Source: Flavilitoribacter nigricans DSM 23189 = NBRC 102662
GTDB lineage: Bacteria > Bacteroidota > Bacteroidia > Chitinophagales > Saprospiraceae
Direction: 5' to 3'
Assembly (NCBI RefSeq): GCF_002646595.1
Contig: NZ_PDUD01000069.1
Location: 1-36,065 of the forward strand
DNA: 36,065 bases
Under the pieces are notes generated by a model. It made no database searches, was not told where the DNA came from, and worked only from the letters and a program-made list of their open reading frames with translations. Both the position numbers and the translations under genes were made by a program. Position 1 is the stretch's first letter, and every line of letters starts with the position of its first letter. Below are positions 8,004 through 16,179 of the stretch, piece by piece.

Positions 8004-8295
8004 AATATCGGCGGAAGCCGAAAATGACCTGGACGAGGTTGTTACCTACTACCTGGAGCAAGAGACTCCTACAACGGCGATGCGCTTTTTGGATCTCTAC
8101 GAACAGATCGAGGAAGCTATTGCCGATCGACCATTATCTTTTCCCATCATCCATCCGTCCGGACTTCGCCGGGCACGATTTTATTCTACCTTCAAATGTT
8201 CGGTGCTGTTTGTACTTAAAGTGGATACCGCCTACATCATTTCGGTCTTTATGGAACGCCGGAATCCGGAAGATTGGGAAGGGCGAATAGCGTAA
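7987..8295 (+). CDS. RelE/ParE-family toxin
   Basis: The 102-residue product has the RelE/ParE fold pattern. Helices EAENDLDEVVTYYLEQE and TTAMRFLDLYEQIEEAI are followed by the turn RPLSFPIIHPSGLRRAR and strands FKCSVLFVLKVDTAYIISVF ending in RRNPEDW. Family members either cut ribosome-bound mRNA (RelE) or poison gyrase (ParE); the sequence alone does not decide. The C-terminal RRNPEDW is common in the ParE-like branch. It overlaps its antitoxin gene and probably stabilises the mobile element. Confidence 0.9.
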   Translation: MACNIEISAEAENDLDEVVTYYLEQETPTTAMRFLDLYEQIEEAIADRPLSFPIIHPSGLRRARFYSTFKCSVLFVLKVDTAYIISVFMERRNPEDWEGRIA

Positions 8296-8508
8296 GAAAA
8301 CTCATTTCTCTTTTCAAAAGCGAAAGCGCGTCAGCGCCAAAATTTTTTTGTGAGCGATAGCGAACTCCTTATTGCTACAACACTTCTTGTGAACAAAATC
8401 CCATTGTGTAATGGACTTATCCACCCCGCTCGCTTGCGTCAGCGTTATGGGGCGCACGCTTCGCGAGCAGCATGTATAAGTCCTGGAGAATAAAATTTCC
8501 CCCTTTTT
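8296..8508. other. Structured gene-free interval; candidate transfer or replication origin
   Basis: GGACTTAT (8413-8420) and ATAAGTCC (8476-8483) form an 8-bp inverted repeat. Nested within it are GCTCGC (8428-8433) and GCGAGC (8463-8468) and further GCG-rich complementary stretches, giving an imperfect hairpin of about 71 nt. Upstream, short motifs with GCG recur (AGCGAAAGCGCG near 8320, GAGCGATAGCGAACTC near 8353). I see no credible gene. The position just before the rep locus makes an origin, oriT or antisense-RNA region plausible. Confidence 0.45.
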
Positions 8509-8655
8509 ATGTATAAGAAGGAGATCTACCGCAAACCCGCAGAAATCTCCGAAAGCATGCGACAGTTTCTGGCGCGGGTGCGACAAGATGTGGCGCAGAT
8601 CCGACAAAAAAGTATTGACTTATTGTCGCTATTCAGCCAAGGTGTTGTCAGTTAG
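8509..8655 (+). CDS. Possible 48-residue coiled-coil peptide upstream of rep
   Basis: ATG at 8509 opens a 48-codon frame ending TAG at 8653-8655, 22 bp before the RepL-like start. The middle consists of near-identical seven-residue units (MRQFLAR, VRQDVAQ, IRQKSID) encoded by 21-bp direct repeats beginning at 8557, 8578 and 8599. Hydrophobic residues fall at heptad a/d positions, so it would form a coiled coil. The ribosome site is weak (GGAG about 21 nt upstream). It could be a leader peptide or small partner of the initiator, or the 21-bp repeats may act as DNA (iterons) and the frame be incidental. Confidence 0.4.
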   Translation: MYKKEIYRKPAEISESMRQFLARVRQDVAQIRQKSIDLLSLFSQGVVS

Positions 8656-8677
8656 TTGCCAAAAAAGAGTTCGAATT

Positions 8678-9292
8678 ATGTCGGAAAAAAGTCAAAATAA
8701 CCCCGCAATCATTGGAAAAAAACAAGGGGTCCCCATCTATAAAGTGAATCCGAGCGTACCCGATCCGAATTGTATTAGCAAGAAAAAAAAGGTGCATTAC
8801 GGAGATGAGCAGAGAGGCTTTATCGTTGATTCTGGGTCCGGAGAAATAATATCGGTAGGAGGTGCTGGATTCTATGAGTTTGAAGAAGTGGATAATACGA
8901 AATTTGTAAAGCTATTCCTCGCTGGGGTAAAGCAGGCTGCTGGCCTGAGTAAATCTGGTCTTACGTTATTTGAAATCGTCTACCGCGAGCTTCAGGAGAA
9001 ACCAGGTGAGGATAAGGTTATGTTGAGTTACTACACGGCGTCGGAACATGCTCCAGGGATGACTACGCGGACTTATCAGCGAGGTTTACGGGAACTTCTG
9101 AATAAGGAATTCCTATTCCGTAGTCCGTCTGATGGTGTTTTTTTTGTCAATATCAGGTTTATGTTTAATGGGGATCGATTGGCTTTTGTGAAGGGGTATA
9201 GGCGAAAGGGAGCAGCTGTGCAGGCGGAGTTAGATTTGGATGCTGCCGTAATTCAAAACAATAATACTATTAAAAATACACCTCCCCAGTAA
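8678..9292 (+). CDS. RepL-like replication initiator (winged helix)
   Basis: I start the 204-residue product at ATG 8678 (MSEKSQNNPA); an upstream in-frame extension is possible but overlaps the small peptide gene. Residues about 85-175 follow the RepL pattern. A helix SKSGLTLFEIVYREL is followed by a winged-helix region with TRTYQRGLRELLNKEFLFRS, a beta-wing SDGVFFVNIRFMF, and FNGDRLAFVKGYRRK, which matches the family's 'NP-x-fkGdR' end. RepL proteins start replication of small plasmids. This suggests the element can replicate autonomously after excision; that is inference. A polar N-terminus of about 60 residues is extra. Confidence 0.75.
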   Translation: MSEKSQNNPAIIGKKQGVPIYKVNPSVPDPNCISKKKKVHYGDEQRGFIVDSGSGEIISVGGAGFYEFEEVDNTKFVKLFLAGVKQAAGLSKSGLTLFEIVYRELQEKPGEDKVMLSYYTASEHAPGMTTRTYQRGLRELLNKEFLFRSPSDGVFFVNIRFMFNGDRLAFVKGYRRKGAAVQAELDLDAAVIQNNNTIKNTPPQ

Positions 9293-9549
9293 ACATCTAT
9301 GATTGAAAACTTAATAATGTTAGATCAGAAATACTTATATTACATGCATTAGGTTTTATTTTATCTACAGGCCTATTTTACTCAATAGAAAACATTAGAT
9401 GGAGTGTAGATCATTGGAGTTGAATTTATGAGGTTTAGTTTTTGGATTCCGTAAAGCTTCTGTTTTCTATCTTTTAAATTTCACCATTTTTTCAGTTTGT
9501 AGTTTTGGCCTAAAGCATTGCCATAACAGCATTCTATAATATAAGATTT
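9293..9549. promoter_or_regulatory. AT-rich leader of the 1050-residue gene
   Basis: No gene is visible in these 257 bp. TAGTTTTG (9500-9507) matches the Bacteroidota -7 box TAnnTTTG and would give a leader of about 40 nt, but no good -33 TTG lies at the usual distance. The base composition changes here from the moderate-GC backbone to AT-rich cargo DNA. Confidence 0.35.
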
Positions 9550-12500
9550 ATGAAAAGAAAAACCTTTATAACTCTTGTACTTACAACTCCTATAGCTGGT
9601 TATCTTATTTACAAATTCCGAGAGAATGCTGAATTTATTAGAAATGTGGATGAGAATTTAGAGCCAAATGATATTTTTGAATTAGGGTTCCTTGATTATG
9701 TTAATGCATTTACTTTAAGAAGTATCTCCAAAGAAGGATTAGAAAAACAAACTAATAATTTCCTGCGAACACAGTTTTTGAGTCTTCCAGGTGAAAACTC
9801 AAATATAAGTCCAAACTGGGAGAGTAACTATCTTGAGAATTTAGATTATATTCCTTACAGAGATGGAGTTCCATTAACAGCAAAACAAATAGAAGAACTT
9901 GTTAATAACAAAACAGTTCAAGAAGAATTCTATAAATATCTTAATGATGTAACTACCTATACTTCTTATGGATTAGGAATTTTAAGTACAATTACAAAGA
10001 ATCCCTATGTAACCGTTGCTAGTCTCCTTACCTCTACAGCATCGTTCAAGACATCAGAATGGGAAAAAGAGGAGTTTTTGAAATATGAAATGGAAAAAAT
10101 GCTGCGGACCCTAGCATTGGCTGAAAGAAATAATAATTTATTTTACCAAATACAAAAAAGATCAAAAGAACTACTGGTTTCTAATAATGTATCTCAGGAG
10201 AAAATCTCGGAAACCAAAGAGGAAATTCTTTCTATTAACTTTCCAGGTAATTACATGACTGCTTTTTCCGATAAACTTAAAGACTTGATAATCAATCAAA
10301 ATTTTGAGTTAGGGAAGACATTAAATGAGATAGAAAAAATTGAGTTCTATGAGCAGTGTATGAAAGCACAAACTGAGATGACCAAAAAACTCAGTGCGGC
10401 TAGAAAAGAAACAATGCTTGAGCTTAGAGATGAAGCAATGCTATTTAAAAGTTTGGAACCAGTTGTCTCTTCATTTGTGAATAGCATTTTTGAGTCCAAG
10501 CATGCGCAAGTTGTTAATGCATTCGTGGGTACAGGGTTTGAAGTAAATAATCTGCTAGCAGTAGGAGCGTTAGGACCTGCTGGATGGACGGCGGTTGGAA
10601 TTGGTTTAGCCACAAGATTATTTAGTATTGGGGCAGGAGGTTCTAATGCTGTAACAGAATTGATAGTAAAGGGTATAACTGAGATATTGAATCAGTTAGA
10701 AGCTATTAAAGGCTCTTTGAGATTGATTCAGAACAATCAATACGAAATTCTTGAAGAGATTCGAAAACTTTATGAAGAAGTTTTGATAAATAGAGAAGTC
10801 ATAACTATAAACATTCGAAAAATAAATGATTTTGCCCGATTCGAACACAAATCGAAAATTTACAGTGTTCGAGAAACTGTTGTAGACAAACTATACAGAT
10901 CTCCTAACAATGCGTTGGAACGCTTGCATTCAGATAATGACATAGAACAACTTAGTGACTTTCAGTTGTTTTCGTATAAAGAGAATATTGACAAATTAAC
11001 TGAATTGGCACTTGAAAGCCTAAATAACACTGAATTTACTAGCTCAAATACTGAATCTCTTGACGGAACTCTTCTGCGAAACTCCATCTATAATTATTGG
11101 GAATTAGAATACGTAAAGGCATCATATAATGGGTCAAAGTATTATCCAAATCTTTATAATAAAATAGGTCTGTTACAAGATACCTATTATTTTCCTACTC
11201 CCAAAAATTTAGGAAGCTACGAAAGCATTATAAATCCCGAAGCCTTTTATAATGTTGTCGATTCTATTATTTCTTGGAAAATTCTATTTAAAGATTCTCA
11301 AAATAATGATAATACTAGATTGGTACAATTAGAGAATAAAGCAAAAGCGGCAAAAGAATCAATGCTTTTCTTTTTAGAGGATCAGAAATTTGAAGAGAAA
11401 ATTAAACTCCTGACCGAAAATATTGACAAACTCCTTTTTGAAATACGGGCTAAGTTAGATAAGGTTTTCAATGACTTAGAATGGAATTCTAAAGACTTAA
11501 AAAGAAAATCTAGAGGTTGGAGTGAGTTAAAAGATGATGGATTCAAAATAGCACCAAAGGGATTGCCTTGCTACGCTTATTTCTTATCGAAATCGAATAA
11601 ATTGAAATTTAAGGATACTCTTTTCTCATACGAAGAAAATGCAACTTTATCAAATGACTGGAATAAGGGGGTTATTATAACCGATGTTGGGAAAGTGTTG
11701 AAATTGAACGTGATGCAGAATATCGATGAATATCCTAGATTGGGTATATTCTATTTCATTATACTTCATTTCTATGGATTGATAGAAGAAAAATGGGTAG
11801 ATAAATCAAAGGTTTTTAATAACATTAAACAAAATTACTCTAAAAATGAAGTTATTCATTCTCACATAAGAGAAATAAAATTTAATCGAGGCTTTTTTGC
11901 TGGACTTAAATTATATTACGTGACTAAAATCATGGCCGTTTTTCCTCCAGATGCATTTGTTACAGATTATGGAGTTAGTTCTCGAATTGGAGATGGTGAT
12001 TTGATTTTTAGACACGTCTTTCCTAAGACCAAGATGAGAATTCGTGATGGTTGGGATTTTTTTAGTAGCCAATCGGATCTAACTGCAAAAAGTTGGAAAG
12101 ATCGGGTTTCCGACTTTTTGACACAAAAAGGTGTTTCTGAGAAGGATATAGGCATTGATTTAGAAAATATCAATATATTGGAATTCCTTGAGTTCTTTGT
12201 GAATGATTACATTAACGAGCAAAGATTAATCCTGTTGAAAGAGTTCAAAAGGTCTCTATTTAGTAATAATAGCGGACAATCGATTTTCTCATATTTCAAT
12301 GGTCTAGGAGCAAGCCTAATTTTTCAATATACTTTCCGGAATTCGATTTTAGCTGGTAGGCCAGAGTGTATGCTCTCATATAATGATATGGTTGTAAACG
12401 ACTTAGATGTTTATCAACTAATAGAATATATTCTTTTAGATAGAGATTCAAAGAATGTCGAAAGGATTAAGAAATATAAGGAAAATAAATATCCTGAATT

Positions 12501-12702
12501 GAAAAAACTGACAGCCGGATCTAAGTATTTACCTTTAAGTGAAGATAATACAGTCGATTTTATTATTATTTCTTTGAAAGAATCTTTATTAAAAACATTG
12601 GAAGTTTTTAGGGGGCAAAAAATAGAAGATATTGAAAAGCCTTCAATATACTGGTTAGATAGAGCGATTGAAAAGCTAGAGTGGTACAAGAACTTGAAGT
12701 GA
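9550..12702 (+). CDS. Large membrane-anchored protein of unknown function (AT-rich cargo)
   Basis: The 1050-residue product begins with a single membrane segment (TFITLVLTTPIAGYLIYKF, residues 5-23) without a clear cleavage site. A mainly helical region follows, then a Gly/Ala-rich hydrophobic stretch at about 322-362 (LLAVGALGPAGWTAVGIGLA inside it). Next are a long coiled coil at about 376-420 (ILNQLEAIKGSLRLIQNNQY, EILEEIRKLYEEV) and a further helical C-terminal half with no recognised catalytic motif. The helix-hydrophobic hairpin-coiled coil order recalls alpha-helical pore-forming proteins, but this is only a shape likeness. It is much richer in AT than the genes around it and stands alone on the plus strand, so it is probably a recently acquired cargo gene. 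Confidence 0.8.
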   Translation: MKRKTFITLVLTTPIAGYLIYKFRENAEFIRNVDENLEPNDIFELGFLDYVNAFTLRSISKEGLEKQTNNFLRTQFLSLPGENSNISPNWESNYLENLDYIPYRDGVPLTAKQIEELVNNKTVQEEFYKYLNDVTTYTSYGLGILSTITKNPYVTVASLLTSTASFKTSEWEKEEFLKYEMEKMLRTLALAERNNNLFYQIQKRSKELLVSNNVSQEKISETKEEILSINFPGNYMTAFSDKLKDLIINQNFELGKTLNEIEKIEFYEQCMKAQTEMTKKLSAARKETMLELRDEAMLFKSLEPVVSSFVNSIFESKHAQVVNAFVGTGFEVNNLLAVGALGPAGWTAVGIGLATRLFSIGAGGSNAVTELIVKGITEILNQLEAIKGSLRLIQNNQYEILEEIRKLYEEVLINREVITINIRKINDFARFEHKSKIYSVRETVVDKLYRSPNNALERLHSDNDIEQLSDFQLFSYKENIDKLTELALESLNNTEFTSSNTESLDGTLLRNSIYNYWELEYVKASYNGSKYYPNLYNKIGLLQDTYYFPTPKNLGSYESIINPEAFYNVVDSIISWKILFKDSQNNDNTRLVQLENKAKAAKESMLFFLEDQKFEEKIKLLTENIDKLLFEIRAKLDKVFNDLEWNSKDLKRKSRGWSELKDDGFKIAPKGLPCYAYFLSKSNKLKFKDTLFSYEENATLSNDWNKGVIITDVGKVLKLNVMQNIDEYPRLGIFYFIILHFYGLIEEKWVDKSKVFNNIKQNYSKNEVIHSHIREIKFNRGFFAGLKLYYVTKIMAVFPPDAFVTDYGVSSRIGDGDLIFRHVFPKTKMRIRDGWDFFSSQSDLTAKSWKDRVSDFLTQKGVSEKDIGIDLENINILEFLEFFVNDYINEQRLILLKEFKRSLFSNNSGQSIFSYFNGLGASLIFQYTFRNSILAGRPECMLSYNDMVVNDLDVYQLIEYILLDRDSKNVERIKKYKENKYPELKKLTAGSKYLPLSEDNTVDFIIISLKESLLKTLEVFRGQKIEDIEKPSIYWLDRAIEKLEWYKNLK

Positions 12703-12831
12703 TGTAATTAAGGATTAAGTACCTCATATGCTTACCGTAAGGTGAAAATTGGAGGCGAGGTATTTTGCGGCAGTTGAGGTAAGTTAAAAATCCTTTGGAA
12801 TGAAACTTAACAAAAATCGCTTCTGAATGAT

Positions 12832-13116
12832 TTAAATGTCAATTTCAAATCCTTCAGCCTTTCCATCCCGATCCTTACCTTTCGTGGGCCGGGGAATTCC
12901 ACTTTTCCCAAAACTCTTCAACTTGGATATCGTTTTTGAACGAGTCCTTTCTCTTTCCAATATTGATTCTTTACTTCCAGCGATGAAGCCCTCAACATAG
13001 GGCGTATCGGCGCTCGCAACGCTTTCTAAAAGCAATTGGGCCAGATCTGGTTGATATTTTTCGATAATGTAGCCGGCATTAAAGCCATCAACTACCTTCT
13101 TTTCAAAATCTGACAT
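12832..13116 (-). CDS. Small 'FNAGY' protein, copy 1, partner of HTH gene
   Basis: The 94-residue product has two related cores: VVDGFNAGYIIEKYQPDLAQ (residues 8-27) and YVEGFIAGSKESILERE (about 40-56). A basic tail ending KGKDRDGKAEGFEIDI follows. It is clearly paralogous to the product at 31931-32203, sharing FNAGYIIEK, the EGF-x-AG block, the KDRD motif and the terminal EIDI. It lies 6 bp downstream of an HTH gene. I do not recognise a named family. The fixed pairing with an excisionase-like HTH protein suggests a two-gene regulatory or toxin-antitoxin-like unit; this is inference. Confidence 0.75.
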   Translation of the reverse strand: MSDFEKKVVDGFNAGYIIEKYQPDLAQLLLESVASADTPYVEGFIAGSKESILERERTRSKTISKLKSFGKSGIPRPTKGKDRDGKAEGFEIDI

Positions 13117-13122
13117 AGCAAA

Positions 13123-13407
13123 TTATTTTGGACTATTTTCAATGAAATCCAAAAGGGATTGTCGACGATATACAATTATTTTTCTCTCGCCGATCCTTCG
13201 GTAATCAAATTTTCCTTCATCCCGCAATTTCAAAAATGTTGCATCTGATCGGATATGAACGATCCTTTTTGCATCATCTTTATTTACCCAAGGATCCAAC
13301 GAACTATAAACTTGATCCTTAAACCTGTCAGCCACCTTGTCGACTAAAGCGTCGAAGGCCTCAAAGCCTAAGCAAATAACATTTATTTTTGATTCAAAAT
13401 CCGACAT
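13123..13407 (-). CDS. Excisionase-like HTH protein, copy 1
   Basis: The 94-residue product has a C-terminal MerR/excisionase-type winged helix. DPWVNKDDAKRIVHIRSDAT is the turn region, LRDEGKFDYRRIGERKIIVY the wing and YRRQSLLDFIENSPK the terminal helix. The N-terminal 40 residues (CLGFEAFDALVDKVADRFKD) form a helix. It is paralogous to the product at 31650-31931 (shared DPW, FDYRR/IDFRR, IVYRRQS-LDFIE-SPK). Such proteins bind DNA and often direct excision or control of integrative elements. It is translated just ahead of the FNAGY gene. Confidence 0.82.
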   Translation of the reverse strand: MSDFESKINVICLGFEAFDALVDKVADRFKDQVYSSLDPWVNKDDAKRIVHIRSDATFLKLRDEGKFDYRRIGERKIIVYRRQSLLDFIENSPK

Positions 13408-13470
13408 GAGAAGGGTGTGAAGGTTTGTATCACATCCAAATATATAAATAAAAGATAAAATAAGGGAGAG

Positions 13471-14361
13471 TTACAAGGTGCTTTGACTGACAAGCTTGAA
13501 AAACGTACCTATTGTAATTTGCCGGTACCGACCTGTCAGAGCATGACTGAATTTTTTATCAGCCTCAGGGATATCGTATTTACAATAGAATTGACTAATG
13601 GCATGAAAATAAGACCTGCCACTTTCTCCAAACTCATTTGCTAATGCGCAGGCTAACCGGAACCAATCCGGCTCCTCAGTGGTAATATCAATTTGCCGTT
13701 CCACGATTTGCTGGATTAGGGCCTCCACCTTTTCCTGTGTACCAATTACATGTCGACTTGGAGAAAAATGTACGCTATGCCTTGGGGTCTTTTGGGGCTG
13801 AGGTCTACCCCATTTCCGATAAGGAATAGCATCATGCCGAAATAGAGGTTCCGGATCATAGGAATAGCCGCGTAACGAAGCCACATTTTGCGGTGCTAGG
13901 TCAATCGTGATGCCATAATTTAATAGGTCATGATAAATAGCCTGAAAATGCTGTTTGTGGCGTTTAGGGCAAGCTATGGGGATGATCAGAAAGAAACCCT
14001 TGCCAGAGACAGATAGCCCAGCAAAAGCCACATTCCGGATCTTGAAAAGCTCCTGTTTGAGGTCCATGAAATTGGCAATATTCTCATTGCCCTTTGGGTC
14101 GATATCGATACAGATCAGACCGGAATGCTTGACCAGGTTCTCTTCTTTGCGTGATGGGGCGAAAATACCGCTTACGGTAATCGCCGGTAAGGTGGCTTTT
14201 ATCCTGTCTCGCTCGGCTTTGTCGTCCAACTGCCTTAGTTCCTTTACCTGATCAGCATATTTGTCTGAAGTCAACCAGGTGAGTAGGTTGACATTGTCTG
14301 GCTTCCTGCCTTCATAGGATCTGAAGCAACTGACCTCTATATCAAGCACTGATCTTTTCAT
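13471..14361 (-). CDS. BT4734/VirE-N and PriCT-2-like primase-associated protein
   Basis: The product of 296 residues from ATG 14361 (MKRSVLDIEV) has a primase-polymerase-like N-terminal domain of the BT4734/VirE-N type. It includes SGLICIDIDPKGNE (about residues 82-95), AGLSVSGKGFFLIIPI (about 114-129) and APQNVASLRGYSYDPEP (about 156-172). The C-terminal PriCT-2-like helical domain includes EPDWFRLACALANEFGESGR. The catalytic-type DID residues appear retained. Such proteins are found with VirE ATPases in Bacteroidota islands and are thought to prime element replication. An upstream in-frame extension to 14427 overlaps the iteron cluster and is unlikely to be translated. Confidence 0.82.
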   Translation of the reverse strand: MKRSVLDIEVSCFRSYEGRKPDNVNLLTWLTSDKYADQVKELRQLDDKAERDRIKATLPAITVSGIFAPSRKEENLVKHSGLICIDIDPKGNENIANFMDLKQELFKIRNVAFAGLSVSGKGFFLIIPIACPKRHKQHFQAIYHDLLNYGITIDLAPQNVASLRGYSYDPEPLFRHDAIPYRKWGRPQPQKTPRHSVHFSPSRHVIGTQEKVEALIQQIVERQIDITTEEPDWFRLACALANEFGESGRSYFHAISQFYCKYDIPEADKKFSHALTGRYRQITIGTFFKLVSQSTL

Positions 14362-14397
14362 AGATAAGAATGTTTTTGAGAGAAATGATCCGGCGTG

Positions 14398-14507
14398 AAA
14401 GTGCACAAGATGCACAAGATCGCACAAGATCGATTTTAGGCGATCTTGTGCACTTTAAAGATTTGAAATTCAGTAGATTACTCTGAAGTGCACAAAATGC
14501 ACAACTT
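14398..14507. repeat. GCACAA iterons with nested inverted repeats; candidate oriV
   Basis: GCACAA recurs in direct orientation at 14403, 14412, 14422, 14490 and 14499 (9-10 bp steps) and inverted at 14446-14451. Two nested perfect inverted repeats are present: AAAGTGCACAAGAT (14398-14411) with ATCTTGTGCACTTT (14443-14456), and GCACAAGATCG (14422-14432) with CGATCTTGTGC (14441-14451). They lie between the VirE gene and its primase-like partner. Helically phased repeats beside replication genes are typical of initiator-binding origins or autoregulatory operators. Confidence 0.6.
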
Positions 14508-14523
14508 AATTTTGGTAAACTTT

Positions 14524-15831
14524 TTAAAAATCGACCTCGCCTTGTTCTTTGCTACTGCCTGGAGGCGTTGGCTGCCGTCCGCTATATACATCAGCTTCAT
14601 CAGCGTAGATGATGCCGTACACCCAGGAACGGTGGTTGTTCCGCTGCTTCTGGTAGCGGGGAAAACCAGCTTTGCGCAGTGCCTCCCCTAATTTCTTTTG
14701 GGAAAGCTTAATGGATACTTTGTCCTGCAGGTGTACCAGGATCTCGGCGTTGGTAAGATCTGCTTCCGGAAGTTCTTCTTTATCCGGAGGGCGCATATAA
14801 GTGACCAGGACTTCGTATTCGTTCGACTGCACTTCGAATTGCTCATTGTATTCAGCTAGTTCTACCTGATCTTCTTTCTCCAGCCAATAGATGAACCCTT
14901 CTTTGAATTGCCGGTAGGCCTGTGACCAGACCATATCGATGTTTATTCGTTGCGTCGTATCAATATCGATCTTATTTACTTCAAAAGGCAGGAATCGCCG
15001 GTTGCCGGTCGGATCATGTAGGAACTGTGCTTCATTACTGGAAGCAATAAATGAGCAGATCTTGGGTAACTCCTCCGCATAACGCGCATAAGAGCGGCGG
15101 ACCTTTACCGTATTTTTGGTCAGTAATCCTTTAAACTCGTTGATCTTCCGGGAAGTGATCCCGGCGAAGTAGTCATCGAGATTGAAAAGAAAATTACAGG
15201 ACGTAGCCAGCATCGAATCCTTGTTGTCCGGATCGAGCGAGCCTTCGACATAGTAGGCAGCAAGCGCTGGAGGACATAGATTACTTATCCAGGTCGACTT
15301 GAAAGTACCTTGTGGACCGGCCAAAATAAAGCAAAGCTGGTTCGCACAACGGTCTTCGATGAAGGCATTGGCTACAGCACCAACCAGCCATTTCTCAAAA
15401 TATTTACGGAACATAGCTTCCCTTTGGGGAGCCATGGTTGGATCACCAGCAAGTTCTACAGTGGCGCAAAGTTCGCCGACGGGATCTCCTGTCGGGCTTG
15501 GAAGGTTTTTGAAGTATTCTTGGATGGGATTGACCGAGGGGGAGAAGTCGCTTTCCAGCAACTCCCCCACTCTGGTCTTACTAGCTTGGGTTATGCCCTT
15601 ATTTTTAAGACGGCGGACGATGGTGTGCAAAGTGAAATCATCGATCCGCTTCCATTGCTGTTTAGCCCCTTTGAATTTTACCTCCGGAAAGCGGGTAATG
15701 GTATTGAAGCGGAATTCAGCCAACGCGTTCAGTGCGGCTTCCAATTGTCGAAGCTTGCTGTCGCCATTTAGATCTGTTCCTTCCGCAATTTGTACTCGCT
15801 TTTTTGCATGGTTTTTCTTATCTTTGGACAT
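14524..15831 (-). CDS. VirE/VapE-family P-loop ATPase
   Basis: The 435-residue product is a virulence-associated-E family protein. Its Walker A is GPQGTFKST at residues 172-180 and its Walker B-like strand is CNFLFNLDDYF at about 212-222. SFIASSNEAQFLHDPTGNRR (about 259-278) holds the sensor and arginine-finger region. These proteins resemble superfamily-3 helicases and work with primase-like partners in phage-satellite and island replication. The C-terminal region (about 350-415) is a winged-helix-like domain (LSQKKLGEALRKAGFPRYQK). It is the third gene of the RHH-HTH-VirE-primase run on the minus strand. Confidence 0.9.
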   Translation of the reverse strand: MSKDKKNHAKKRVQIAEGTDLNGDSKLRQLEAALNALAEFRFNTITRFPEVKFKGAKQQWKRIDDFTLHTIVRRLKNKGITQASKTRVGELLESDFSPSVNPIQEYFKNLPSPTGDPVGELCATVELAGDPTMAPQREAMFRKYFEKWLVGAVANAFIEDRCANQLCFILAGPQGTFKSTWISNLCPPALAAYYVEGSLDPDNKDSMLATSCNFLFNLDDYFAGITSRKINEFKGLLTKNTVKVRRSYARYAEELPKICSFIASSNEAQFLHDPTGNRRFLPFEVNKIDIDTTQRINIDMVWSQAYRQFKEGFIYWLEKEDQVELAEYNEQFEVQSNEYEVLVTYMRPPDKEELPEADLTNAEILVHLQDKVSIKLSQKKLGEALRKAGFPRYQKQRNNHRSWVYGIIYADEADVYSGRQPTPPGSSKEQGEVDF

Positions 15832-15857
15832 ACTTTTTATTTGAATTATTTCGAATT

Positions 15858-15893
15858 AAAGGGGCCGGAGGTGCTAGCTTCAGCCCCTTTTTT
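15858..15893. terminator. Hairpin between the HTH gene and virE
   Basis: AAAGGGGC (15858-15865) and GCCCCTTT (15882-15889) form an 8-bp stem with a 16-nt loop, followed on the plus strand by more T residues. On the minus strand, along which the operon runs, the stem is followed by only TTTAATT. It could be an attenuator or partial terminator between the regulators and the replication genes. Confidence 0.5.
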
Positions 15894-16179
15894 TATTGAT
15901 CCGGTATTTATTCCGGTAATCCAGTAATTCGCCTCGGCTATAGCGCCGTTCTTTCAGGTGGTAATAGACCGTAAAATGGCCTTCATCGGTCAATACTTTT
16001 AAGACCTTCGAGCAGACGCCTAGAATCCGGCAAGCTCTACCGGTACTCACCAGGTCATCCTCGCCAAAGACCCTTTGTAACTCCTCACAAACTGATTGGA
16101 AGGCAGTACGAAACAGGTTTCTGATCATCTCTTCCAGATCTGCCGTTGAGATCGTTTGCAGAATAATTTCATTTTTCAT
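15880..16179 (-). CDS. Excisionase-like HTH regulator
   Basis: The 99-residue product has an N-terminal helix (ADLEEMIRNLFRTAFQSVCEE within residues 13-33) and a C-terminal winged HTH. LVSTGRACRILGVCSKVLKV is the HTH, DEGHFTVYYHLKERRYSRG the wing and ELLDYRNKY the last helix. It has the same architecture as the two shorter HTH products at 13.1 and 31.7 kb but is a different subfamily. In Bacteroidota islands this kind of protein sits between integrase and VirE genes and is thought to control excision or replication. It overlaps the upstream ribbon-helix-helix gene by 11 bp. Confidence 0.82.
   Translation of the reverse strand: MKNEIILQTISTADLEEMIRNLFRTAFQSVCEELQRVFGEDDLVSTGRACRILGVCSKVLKVLTDEGHFTVYYHLKERRYSRGELLDYRNKYRINKKRG

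Noticed and set aside
8314-8607. Leftward open frame of 97 codons
   Set aside because: It spans the hairpin region and the 21-bp repeats; no promoter or ribosome site supports it and it resembles no protein.
15299-15844. Rightward open frames opposite virE
   Set aside because: Antisense shadows of a well-supported ATPase gene.
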